This document shows, piece by piece, positions 43,590 to 51,005 of a stretch of DNA of 64,000 bases. Numbering within the stretch: the stretch's first letter is position 1; each line of letters starts with the position of its first letter. Origin of the DNA: Candidatus Gastranaerophilales bacterium (GTDB taxonomy: Bacteria > Cyanobacteriota > Vampirovibrionia > Gastranaerophilales > Gastranaerophilaceae); NCBI GenBank assembly GCA_944326465.1, contig CALVEB010000010.1:1-64000 (forward strand), given 5' to 3'. The position numbers and the translations under genes were made by a program. The notes beneath the pieces are model-generated. The model ran no database searches. It was not told where the DNA came from and was given only the letters and a program-made list of their open reading frames with translations.

Positions 43590-43799
43590 TTATTTTTGTA
43601 CGATTTTTAGTTCATACCCCAGATAATCTAAAATTTCTTGTACAGTTTCAAAGCGAATGCGCTTTTTTAATAGCCTGTCCGATAACCCGCTTTGAACAGG
43701 AATATCATACCCTTGCTCATGCATTAATTGAGCCAGTTTGCGGAAAGACAATCCGCGTCTGAATAGTAACAAATGTATTTCTTCTCTTATATCAAGCAT
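43590..43799 (-). CDS. Small helix-turn-helix protein
   Basis: 69 residues starting MLDIREEIHLLLFRRGLSF. RKLAQLMHEQGYDI then SGLSDRLLKKRIRFETVQEILDYLGYELKI reads as a compact XRE-like helix-turn-helix. A longer frame runs upstream but adds hydrophobic sequence unlike a regulator. It is divergent from the prepilin-like gene at 43908, with palindromes between the two. Confidence 0.7.
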   Translation of the reverse strand: MLDIREEIHLLLFRRGLSFRKLAQLMHEQGYDIPVQSGLSDRLLKKRIRFETVQEILDYLGYELKIVQK

Positions 43800-43810
43800 A
43801 GTTTTAATTG

Positions 43811-43879
43811 TAACGTCAGTTGCGTTACTTGACAAAAATATAAATAATTGATATATAATACATGCTAATAATATGTATT
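43811..43879. promoter_or_regulatory. Promoter and palindromes of prepilin copy 2
   Basis: TTGACA (43829-43834) and TATATA/TATAAT (43852-43859) form a promoter toward the prepilin gene. TAACG/CGTTA (43811-43827) and AATACAT/ATGTATT (43857-43879) are inverted repeats flanking it. Placement suggests operators for the divergent helix-turn-helix protein; that is inference. Confidence 0.5.
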
Positions 43880-43907
43880 GTATGTTAAATATGAATAGGA
43901 GGATTAT

Positions 43908-44966
43908 ATGAAAAAGATAAATATGCACTCAAGACAAGCTTTCACTCTCGCCGAGGTCTTAATAACTCTAGCTGTTATCGGCATTGTTGCCGCGTTAACC
44001 CTTCCGGGTCTCATCCAGAACCACAATGAAAAAGCATGGTCTACAGCGAAAGATCTCTGGGAAAAGAAGTTAACTGAAACAGTAAGACGCATGAACATTG
44101 ACGGAGTCATGACAGGACACGATACTACAGAGGATTTCATGAACACTTTCAAAAACTACATGAAAGTTATTAAAACCTGCGACAATAGCGACATTAATAA
44201 GTGCTACTCACCTAAAGTTGTCACAACAGGTAAGAACGATGCGTTAGAAGAAATTGAAACCGACGGTCTTACTTCTGCATCAAGCATGGGATTAAAAGAA
44301 TGGCAAACTAATACAAATACCATGTCTTTTGTAGTTGCGGACGGAACAACGGTAATTATGGCGTACCAGCCGGAATGCCCTTATGCAGATCCGATAGAAG
44401 ATACAGGAAGTCAAGTAAGCTGCATGGCATACATGGTAGATGTAAACGGAAAGAAAGGCCCGAATAGAGTTGGCAAAGATATTCAACTATCATCAGGTGT
44501 AGCCTTCTCAACTTGCGATAACCCTATAGGCGACATGTGCTGGTCAACAGATTTCCTAGCAAACCGTGCAATAGATACATGCGTTGGCAGCGAATATGAA
44601 GATATGGAAGAACAACATGGAAGCTACTGCTCTACAAACTATTGGGCAGGAGCAAAACTAAGCTGCCAAGATAAAGGCATGGAACTTCCAACGAGAGCAC
44701 AATTAGCACAACTAGCTAATGAATTATACGTAGACAGCAACGGTAATGCAGTAGAGATAGCATATAACGAAGACAAATCAGGAATCAAACTCAAAGACGA
44801 ATACAGCCAAAATCCTCCTCTTACTCTTGGCTACGTCTACTGGTCCAGTGAGGAGTACCGTGCGAATCTCGCGTACTATCGGAACTTCTACACTACGGGC
44901 AGCAGTAGCAGGAACAGCACCAGCAAGAACTTCAGCCACCTCCGCGCTATATGTATATCGAACTAA
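43908..44966 (+). CDS. Prepilin-like variable surface protein (copy 2, complete)
   Basis: 352 residues. The N terminus RQAFTLAEVLITLAVIG is a type IV prepilin/pseudopilin cleavage-methylation motif (F after the cleavage site, E at +5) followed by a hydrophobic helix, so it probably passes through a pilin-type export system. The body has many cysteines and DVNGKKGPNRVGKD. The C-terminal module has MELPTRAQLAQLANELYV, YWSSEEYRANLAYYRNFY and RAICISN, Lcl/DUF1566-like. Codons after about 44829 are richer in NNC and differ from copy 1, while the last block and stop hairpin are conserved. An AGGAGG site precedes ATG. Confidence 0.88.
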   Translation: MKKINMHSRQAFTLAEVLITLAVIGIVAALTLPGLIQNHNEKAWSTAKDLWEKKLTETVRRMNIDGVMTGHDTTEDFMNTFKNYMKVIKTCDNSDINKCYSPKVVTTGKNDALEEIETDGLTSASSMGLKEWQTNTNTMSFVVADGTTVIMAYQPECPYADPIEDTGSQVSCMAYMVDVNGKKGPNRVGKDIQLSSGVAFSTCDNPIGDMCWSTDFLANRAIDTCVGSEYEDMEEQHGSYCSTNYWAGAKLSCQDKGMELPTRAQLAQLANELYVDSNGNAVEIAYNEDKSGIKLKDEYSQNPPLTLGYVYWSSEEYRANLAYYRNFYTTGSSSRNSTSKNFSHLRAICISN

Positions 44967-44986
44967 GGGCTCTGCCCTTAGTTCGA
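44958..44986. repeat. Perfect 13-bp hairpin spanning the stop codon of copy 2
   Basis: TCGAACTAAGGGC (44958-44970), loop TCT, GCCCTTAGTTCGA (44974-44986). The stop TAA is in the left arm. Compared with 586-618 the stem changes from AAGAGGC/GCCTCTT to AAGGGC/GCCCTT on both sides, so pairing is conserved. Confidence 0.85.
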
Positions 44987-45397
44987 CGTGATTAAGTGAT
45001 TGAGTGACTAAGTGATTAAGAGGATTTCATAATTGGACAATGCAAAATTTATGCGTTGCCTCTTTTAAAAGACTATAAGTCGTTAAGACGCTAAGACGTT
45101 AAGTTCGTATCATTAAGCGGTTTTGGTGAAATTCGTACATTACCACTTTTTGTAAAGCACTTAACGTCCTATAGTCTTATAGTCTTAACATCTTTTACAG
45201 GCTGGATTGCTTCGCCTTAAGGCTCGCAATGACACATAATTAGGCTATGTGATGAGCATATCACGTTGACTAATAATTGATAACTCTTATTCCCTTATTT
45301 CCTTAATCCCTTATTCCCTTCTAAAAAAATAATTTGGTTCAATAAATTGCACCCTACATTTACCAGACACAGTCCGCTTATAGCAAGTTCTCCAATG
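44987..45397. repeat. Gene-free repeat region matching 619-1350
   Basis: AGTGATTA-type octamers (44987-45020), a GCAATGC/GCGTTGC hairpin (45038-45058), GTTAAGAC/GCTAAGAC-type octamers (about 45070-45105), their inverted forms (about 45159-45192), the segment 45201-45320 homologous to 1066-1186, and inverted GGGAATAA repeats (45286-45320). No gene seen. The shared arrangement suggests that the prepilin gene and its 3' region were duplicated together. Confidence 0.75.
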
Positions 45398-46846
45398 TTA
45401 TGCTTGCGTATTTAGTTCCTTTTCAAGATCTTGTTTTACCTGAAAATCTTTATTTCCGCTCAGGCATCTTACTGCTATCATAATAAGCGGTACGGCAACT
45501 CCTAATGCAGCAACGCAGCTTCCCAGATTTATCTTTACTGCATTCCGTTTATGCTTTTTAACCATATTCAAGAACTCATCAAGTCCCTTGTCAGAAGATA
45601 AATATTCCTTATAAAGATTATTGAGTTTTGTATGAATACCTTTTACGCCGCTTTTCGCCTCTGCATCGCCGATATCAAGATATCTTCTCGTATCAATCGC
45701 ATCTTTATCCTGAATTTCAAGGTATGGAAGATGCAAGAATTTTTTCGCCTTATTAACCCAGTTATCAGATGCGCCCAGTGTGATAATCTCATCGGATTTC
45801 TTCGCCATCTTAACAACCACGTTATCAGGATTTTTGTGTAAAAATTCGTATATTTCAACATCAGTTCCGTTTACCGGGAAAGCTTTCATTTGTTTTTCAA
45901 ACTCAACCTTATTTGCAAAAGCTTTTCTCAAATCTTCACTTTCTATAACTCTTGCATCAAGATCAATAGAATGATTGTATTTTTTAACAGATCTGTTTTC
46001 AAGGAATTTCTGTATAGGCTTGCTTGCAAAATACATAAATCCCCATGTCGCACCTTCTTTTATTGAATAACCTATGAATTCCTGTTTGTTTCTGGAATCA
46101 GAAAGTCTTTCTGCCGTAATCGTACCGTCTACAATCATCAAGTTCTGAACCGGATCAAACATAAAGTTTTGGAGTTTATTCGCTGCCTGTGCCGCGAAAT
46201 TTCCAAAGCCTGTAAAAGCAGGTGAATGTTCTTTAGATCTGTCCGCCGGTTGTGCGTTGTTCAAAAATGACTGCAAAGAAGGTTTGTTTAGCGGGAACTG
46301 TTTTGCCGCCTGTTCTCTCTGTCTTTGTGCCAGAATTTCTTTTTTCGCTGCTTCTCTTGTCTTTTTGTGTCTGTATTTAGTAAGGCTTGCATAAGAGAAA
46401 ATCGTCAACAGGGTTGCAATACCGAATTTACTAATCATAAGAGTTTTAGAGAATTTCGGATTATTTTTCATGGCAATAAGACCTTCTTTGAGTATATCGT
46501 GTTTAGGTCTTGCGCCCTGTTTAACAACATACGGTGAAAGTTCGATTGCTTTGTCAAGTAAATCAGGATGTTTCAGCATTCTGACATCGACTTTAGGGTC
46601 AATTTTTAAAGCTCTGTATAGTGTAAGGTCAGTAATTGTTTTGTAAACAGGGAGTCCGAAAAGCCATATTGCCTGTGTACCGAACTCGTCTAAAAATCTG
46701 TCTTTGCCTTCTAAAGAGTCGCCTGTGACATAAGAACCGGCTGTTAAACCGAGACTGTTTGCGACATCTTTGACTGCCAGGGGTACTAATGAACTGTTAT
46801 TTCCTAATGTTGAATATATAGCGCTTGCTGTAAGTTTTGGTATCAT
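45398..46846 (-). CDS. Hypothetical membrane protein
   Basis: 482 residues. Hydrophobic segments occur around residues 145-160 (TLLTIFSYASL) and near the C terminus (CVAALGVAVPLIMIAV). Between them is a charged linker rich in Gln and Ala. I recognise no family; such large proteins with ATWGFMYFASKPIQKFLENR look lineage-specific. Its leader (46847-47225) contains a short frame and an attenuator-like terminator. Confidence 0.7.
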   Translation of the reverse strand: MIPKLTASAIYSTLGNNSSLVPLAVKDVANSLGLTAGSYVTGDSLEGKDRFLDEFGTQAIWLFGLPVYKTITDLTLYRALKIDPKVDVRMLKHPDLLDKAIELSPYVVKQGARPKHDILKEGLIAMKNNPKFSKTLMISKFGIATLLTIFSYASLTKYRHKKTREAAKKEILAQRQREQAAKQFPLNKPSLQSFLNNAQPADRSKEHSPAFTGFGNFAAQAANKLQNFMFDPVQNLMIVDGTITAERLSDSRNKQEFIGYSIKEGATWGFMYFASKPIQKFLENRSVKKYNHSIDLDARVIESEDLRKAFANKVEFEKQMKAFPVNGTDVEIYEFLHKNPDNVVVKMAKKSDEIITLGASDNWVNKAKKFLHLPYLEIQDKDAIDTRRYLDIGDAEAKSGVKGIHTKLNNLYKEYLSSDKGLDEFLNMVKKHKRNAVKINLGSCVAALGVAVPLIMIAVRCLSGNKDFQVKQDLEKELNTQA

Positions 46847-46894
46847 TTTATCCTTAACCTTCTGCGGAAAAAGTTTTCCGCCTCAATCTGTGTA

Positions 46895-46978
46895 CTACAA
46901 GCCCCAGATTAAATTCTGTAATCTGACGATCGGGGCATTCGCCTTTATGATTGAGTTTCGTCGTAATTCTTTTTTCAT
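46895..46978 (-). CDS. Possible leader peptide
   Basis: 27 codons, starting MKKELRRNSIIKANAPIVRL and ending IWGL, 48 bp before the 482-aa gene. The ribosome-binding site is weak (AAGG 16 bp upstream). Its position between an attenuator-like hairpin and the structural gene is the reason for listing it. Confidence 0.3.
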   Translation of the reverse strand: MKKELRRNSIIKANAPIVRLQNLIWGL

Positions 46979-47063
46979 AATCTTGCCTTACACCTTTCTT
47001 TATAAAACTTGTAAAAATAATAATTGCTGAATTTTAATCTTATTTTAACGTTTTTTTACAAAA

Positions 47064-47094
47064 AACAAGACCTTTCTTTCTGAAAGGTCTTGTT
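47064..47094 (-). terminator. Intrinsic terminator in the leader of the 482-aa gene
   Basis: AACAAGACCTTTC and GAAAGGTCTTGTT form a 13-bp stem, followed by a T-run on the minus strand. On that strand an upstream stretch (47136-47146, reading AAAGGCTTGTT) could pair with one arm and act as antiterminator. It may instead end a small RNA starting near 47190. Confidence 0.65.
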
Positions 47095-47197
47095 AAATCT
47101 CTATTCCGACAGTAAGCAGCGGGACTTATTGAATAAACAAGCCTTTCTTAAAATCTCTGCATATACGTCGGTATTGGATTAATCTAATCATATCTTT

Positions 47198-47225
47198 ACC
47201 ATACCATAAGAAAAAAAATTGTAAA
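47198..47225 (-). promoter_or_regulatory. Promoter for the leader RNA
   Basis: On the minus strand TTTACA (47220-47225) and TATGGT (47198-47203) are 16 bp apart. The transcript would run through a stretch with CCGAC..GTCGG pairing to the terminator at 47064. Confidence 0.45.
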
Positions 47226-47230
47226 GAGGA

Positions 47231-47395
47231 TTAGCGGTAGCGATTAAGAATATTTTTAAGCTGCTGCGTAACATCTTGCACAGAATTGCCTCTTATTTGA
47301 AACAACTACCAACCTTGCGGGATAGGCTTATTATTCGGCTCGTATACATGTATAGATAATTTTTCTAGGTTTTCATAAAGTTTTATTTTATCCAT
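47231..47395 (-). pseudogene. Short gene interrupted by in-frame TAG
   Basis: ATG 47395 has a strong AAGGAG site and encodes MDKIKLYENLEKLSIHVYEP and NNKPIPQGW, then TAG (47306-47308), after which the same frame continues LFQIRGNSVQDVTQQLKNIL for 24 codons to TAA. This looks like a truncated gene with a nonsense change, or a 29-residue peptide. It is divergent from the small membrane protein genes. Confidence 0.4.
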
Positions 47396-47429
47396 AATTT
47401 TCTCCTTATTTTTGTAATATAATTGTTGT

Positions 47430-47774
47430 ATGAATCCGTTCAAAATAAATCAAAATTTAACATTTAATATTTATGCACTAAATGGATATGTTTCCTTAAT
47501 ATTAATTTTGCTTTTATATAATCACAGATATTCATTATATTTTTTTGAGATCTTTATATTGTATGTACTTATATCACATATTATTTTTGTTATTGTTTTC
47601 ATTGTTGAAATTATAATTAACAAAAAAATTTTGTGGAAATTCAATGTAGAATATAGTAATAATCTATTTGCAAAAAGTTATTTTTTGTTTAGCCTAATAT
47701 TAAATATTTGTTTTTATTGTTTTTTGTATGTAGAAATAATAAGACCAATTCTAATATTTGTTTACTGGAATTAA
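47430..47774 (+). CDS. Small membrane protein, tandem paralog 1
   Basis: 114 residues. The start MNPFKINQNLTFNIYALNGY is shared by three of four tandem genes. Three to four hydrophobic segments with a conserved loop EIIINKKILWKFNVEYSNN between the middle ones. No known family recognised. A+T-rich codon use, even compared with its neighbours. Confidence 0.72.
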   Translation: MNPFKINQNLTFNIYALNGYVSLILILLLYNHRYSLYFFEIFILYVLISHIIFVIVFIVEIIINKKILWKFNVEYSNNLFAKSYFLFSLILNICFYCFLYVEIIRPILIFVYWN

Positions 47775-47795
47775 TTTTTGTGCTAAATTTTATCA

Positions 47796-48140
47796 ATGAA
47801 TCCGTTCAAAATAAATCAAAATTTAACATTCAATATTTTTGCATTCAGTGGCTATGTTTTGGGTGTATTGAGTCTATTAGACATTGCATATTGTAAGTAT
47901 TCATCTATGGATTCAATGTTCTTATCGTTTTTACCTATCATTTGTTTAATAATTTTTTATCCTTGTATTATATTTTTATTTATTCTAGAAATCATAATAA
48001 ATAAAAAAATTTTATGGAAGTTTACTATAGAGTATAGTAATAGTTGGTTTTCAAAAGCATATTTTTTTTATGGTATATTGTTACATATTTATTTTTGCAA
48101 ATATGTTTTTGATAATATAATAATTGCAATGTTGATATAA
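47796..48140 (+). CDS. Small membrane protein, tandem paralog 2
   Basis: 114 residues. Opening MNPFKINQNLTFNIFAFSGY and loop EIIINKKILWKFTIEYSNS are nearly the same as paralog 1; membrane segments between differ. It starts 21 bp after paralog 1. Duplicated start regions extend into the upstream non-coding sequence, showing recent duplication. Confidence 0.72.
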   Translation: MNPFKINQNLTFNIFAFSGYVLGVLSLLDIAYCKYSSMDSMFLSFLPIICLIIFYPCIIFLFILEIIINKKILWKFTIEYSNSWFSKAYFFYGILLHIYFCKYVFDNIIIAMLI

Positions 48141-48181
48141 ATTCTATGTCATATTATTAAATCTCATGTTAAACTTAATTT

Positions 48182-48655
48182 ATGAACGTATTAAAAATAA
48201 ACAAATCACTAACTCTAAACATAGCAGCATTGGTTGGCTGGATAAATCTGGTTGCCCATATTTTTGTCTCAATAATTGTCTATTTTGATTTATTTCAAAT
48301 TGAGAAAGAAGACGGATCTGCCATTACTGGATTTTGGATTTCACTTATCGTACATTGGGTGATTTTGTTAGGTGTTCTTGGCGTGCTTGTAGTGCTTGTC
48401 TTGTTAGAGTTAATCTTACGGTTATTAATTCAGCGAAAATTGTGCTGGGGATTTAATGAAGAGTACAAGCATAATTCACGTGCTTTTATGTACTTTTATA
48501 TCGGACTATGGGCCAACTTCTTTACCTTCCTGACGCCGTTTATTTGCGAACTGTTGTTTAGAGAAAGTTATTTTGTTGCTCGTGTAATATTTTATGGAAT
48601 TTTAATCATTTCACTTCTCTCATACTGTGTTTATAAGTTAAAAAAGAGGAAGTAA
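48182..48655 (+). CDS. Small membrane protein, tandem paralog 3
   Basis: 157 residues, the longest and most divergent member. MNVLKINKSLTLNIAALVGW matches the family start and LELILRLLIQRKLCWGFNEEYKHN the central loop. About four membrane segments and a C-terminal basic tail (YKLKKRK). Function unknown. Confidence 0.72.
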   Translation: MNVLKINKSLTLNIAALVGWINLVAHIFVSIIVYFDLFQIEKEDGSAITGFWISLIVHWVILLGVLGVLVVLVLLELILRLLIQRKLCWGFNEEYKHNSRAFMYFYIGLWANFFTFLTPFICELLFRESYFVARVIFYGILIISLLSYCVYKLKKRK

Positions 48656-48691
48656 TCTTTACTCTTAAGCTTTTTGTGGTTTAATGTTTTT

Positions 48692-49039
48692 ATGAATCCT
48701 TTCAAAATAAGTCAAAATTTAACATTTAATATTTATGCATTTAATATATATGTAGTGGCGTTAACGCACATTATCAGTTATTGTTCATCTGCTTCGGCTC
48801 TTATGTTCAGGACTGAAGCTCAGAGCTTTGCCTTTTCATATCTCGTATTTTTTGTGCTTCTGTTTTTACCAAATATCTTTTTTCTGGAAATAATAATCCG
48901 CAAAAAATTCGTCTGGAAATTCAATGAGGAATATAGGCATAATAAATTTGCACTTGCATATTTTTGGGGCGGCGTTTGCTTGAACCTGATTTATTATTTT
49001 CTGATTTATAAGATTATTGTCGTCTGGAAATTTAGTTAA
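48692..49039 (+). CDS. Small membrane protein, tandem paralog 4
   Basis: 115 residues from ATG 48692 (MNPFKISQNLTFNIYAFNIY); an upstream in-frame ATG would add six residues foreign to the paralogs. The loop EIIIRKKFVWKFNEEYRHN is conserved. It closes the array and is followed after 80 bp by a secreted protease gene. Confidence 0.72.
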   Translation: MNPFKISQNLTFNIYAFNIYVVALTHIISYCSSASALMFRTEAQSFAFSYLVFFVLLFLPNIFFLEIIIRKKFVWKFNEEYRHNKFALAYFWGGVCLNLIYYFLIYKIIVVWKFS

Positions 49040-49121
49040 CTTAAATATTTAAAGAACAAAGCTTGCAAAATTATTAAAAATATGTTATGCTTTATTAAAG
49101 TTTGGAAAGGTGAAATTGATT

Positions 49122-50267
49122 ATGCTGAAAAAAGCACTGTGGGGATTTTTATTTATTATTTTTTTAGGTCAAATTGCATTTGCTGCAGGTAGTAGTAATG
49201 TTTTATCGGCTTCAGAGCTATATAAGAAAAAAGTCCCTTCTGTCTTGTTTATTGCGACTCAGGATAGTTCAGGCAGCGGTGCAATTCTTAAAGATGACGG
49301 GACTTTTGTTACTTGTTTTCATGTTATAGCTAATGCAGACTATATATTCGCTAAATCAGAAGATGGTGCAATATATTATGTTAATGGATACAGATATCTT
49401 GATCCCAAAACCGATGTGGCGATATTAACACTGGATACTAAACGTAAATTTATCCCATTTTCGCTAAATCCTTCCAATAATATAAAGATTGGCGAAAAAA
49501 TATATGCAATATCTAACCCGCAGACTTTACAATTTGTACTTTCTGACGGGATTATAAATCAGTTTACCAATAATTATATTCAATTTTCAGCGCCTGTGTC
49601 TCAGGGCTCCAGCGGCGGGGCGCTATTTAATACTCAAGGAAAATTACTCGGCATTATAACCTCACTGTTAGACCCTTCTGAGGCACAAAATATAAATTTT
49701 GCTCTTCCAAATTCATTTTATGCTGAAAAAATGAATGCTCCGGTTGTAATTAATACTCAAAAAGTTGATTGGACGGAATTTATGATTTCACAGCTTGATA
49801 TTGATAAATTTGAGGAGTTTACACAGTTTGCGACAGACCAGCGAAATTCTGCGATGTTTTATAAATATATGAATGCATATATAAAAAAGAAAGGAATGCC
49901 GGATCATTTCTACAATATATTGGGCTTTCTGGCAATGCTTGCCTACATGGACTCCGGAGAACAGACTTTTTTAGATGATGCAATAAAATGGTATAATTTA
50001 TCCTATAAAGATAACACTGCAAAAGAAGAATCCATTATCGCGCTTATTTATTTAAAAAGTTTGAAGAATGAATATGGAGATTTGGCAGATTTGTTTTCGC
50101 AATTAGAGAAAAAATATAAAAAGTCATATATTAAGCTTAACCAAATCTTAAATGAAACAAATAAGTGTCAGAGTGATGATGACGAGTGTTTTACGTACGT
50201 AGGGGCAAAATATATGAACTTTTTAATGAAAATACACTATAGTACATCAAAGTCACAAAAGGAGTAA
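49122..50267 (+). CDS. Exported trypsin-like serine protease with C-terminal helical domain
   Basis: 381 residues with a signal peptide (ALWGFLFIIFLGQIAFA). The S1C protease domain has His67 (TCFHVIANA), Asp98 (KTDVAIL) and Ser164 (QGSSGGALF). From about residue 210 there is a helical part with TPR-like spacing (HFYNILGFLAMLAYMDSGEQ) instead of a PDZ domain. ATG 49122 is preferred over a GTG at 49110 overlapping the AAAGG site. It opens a run of exported proteins (49122-51785). Confidence 0.82.
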   Translation: MLKKALWGFLFIIFLGQIAFAAGSSNVLSASELYKKKVPSVLFIATQDSSGSGAILKDDGTFVTCFHVIANADYIFAKSEDGAIYYVNGYRYLDPKTDVAILTLDTKRKFIPFSLNPSNNIKIGEKIYAISNPQTLQFVLSDGIINQFTNNYIQFSAPVSQGSSGGALFNTQGKLLGIITSLLDPSEAQNINFALPNSFYAEKMNAPVVINTQKVDWTEFMISQLDIDKFEEFTQFATDQRNSAMFYKYMNAYIKKKGMPDHFYNILGFLAMLAYMDSGEQTFLDDAIKWYNLSYKDNTAKEESIIALIYLKSLKNEYGDLADLFSQLEKKYKKSYIKLNQILNETNKCQSDDDECFTYVGAKYMNFLMKIHYSTSKSQKE

Positions 50268-50360
50268 ACTAACATCTATTGTAAGTAATTTTCAATAATA
50301 ACTTGATATTTTAAAATAATAGTGATATAAATATCAATGTTGAATAAAATTGAGGTAATG

Positions 50361-50981
50361 ATGAAAATAATGCAAAAAAGATTTTGGGTGATGTTTTTTT
50401 GTTTAATACTTACAGGAGTCCTGAGTGCAGAAGCGCTGACAGATACACGCATTTCTTCAACTGCTTACAGCAGGCAGTATAAACAACATAGTTATGCAGC
50501 TAAACCTCAAACGCAAAATCAACCGTCTACAAATAATTTTGTATCTGTCCCGCAAGATTACCCGATACCTTTTATAATTACTGAAAATTGTTCAAGTGAG
50601 GAAGTCAATCCGGGTGAACAAATTGAAATTCAGATTGCAAAAGATATTTACATTAGCGGTGTTCTTGTGTTTAAGAAGGGCGGCAAAGGGTCTTTGATAG
50701 TGAAATCTGTAAAACCGGCAAGAAATTTAGGAAAAGGCGGGTATATTATTTTTAGAAATGGATATATAAATGACACAACAGGTATATTGCGTGAAATTAC
50801 ATTTAGGAAAAAATATTCAGGAAAACGCTGCCAGTGGGCCGGTATAATAGGGCATGCTATGATTTGGAATCCGGTTGGCTGGGTTGTTGGACTAAAAGAG
50901 GGTGAACCGATTAGTATTCCGGCCGGAACAGAAGGGGTTGCTACTCTGAAAAACGGATTTCAGATTAATAAAAAGATCTAA
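50361..50981 (+). CDS. Secreted hypothetical protein
   Basis: 206 residues with a signal peptide (FWVMFFCLILTGVLSAEA). After a low-complexity Gln/Thr-rich stretch it has PFIITENCSSEEVNPGEQIE and ISIPAGTEGVATLKNGF, a beta-rich layout like the secreted protein at 40884. ATG 50361 is chosen because GAGG lies 5 bp before it. No family recognised. Confidence 0.65.
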   Translation: MKIMQKRFWVMFFCLILTGVLSAEALTDTRISSTAYSRQYKQHSYAAKPQTQNQPSTNNFVSVPQDYPIPFIITENCSSEEVNPGEQIEIQIAKDIYISGVLVFKKGGKGSLIVKSVKPARNLGKGGYIIFRNGYINDTTGILREITFRKKYSGKRCQWAGIIGHAMIWNPVGWVVGLKEGEPISIPAGTEGVATLKNGFQINKKI

Positions 50982-51005
50982 AAGCTAAGATATTGGTGGT
51001 ATTGT

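Noticed and set aside
47064-47225. 6S RNA
   Set aside because: Position, length and terminator are suggestive, but the typical long hairpin with a central open bubble could not be drawn convincingly.
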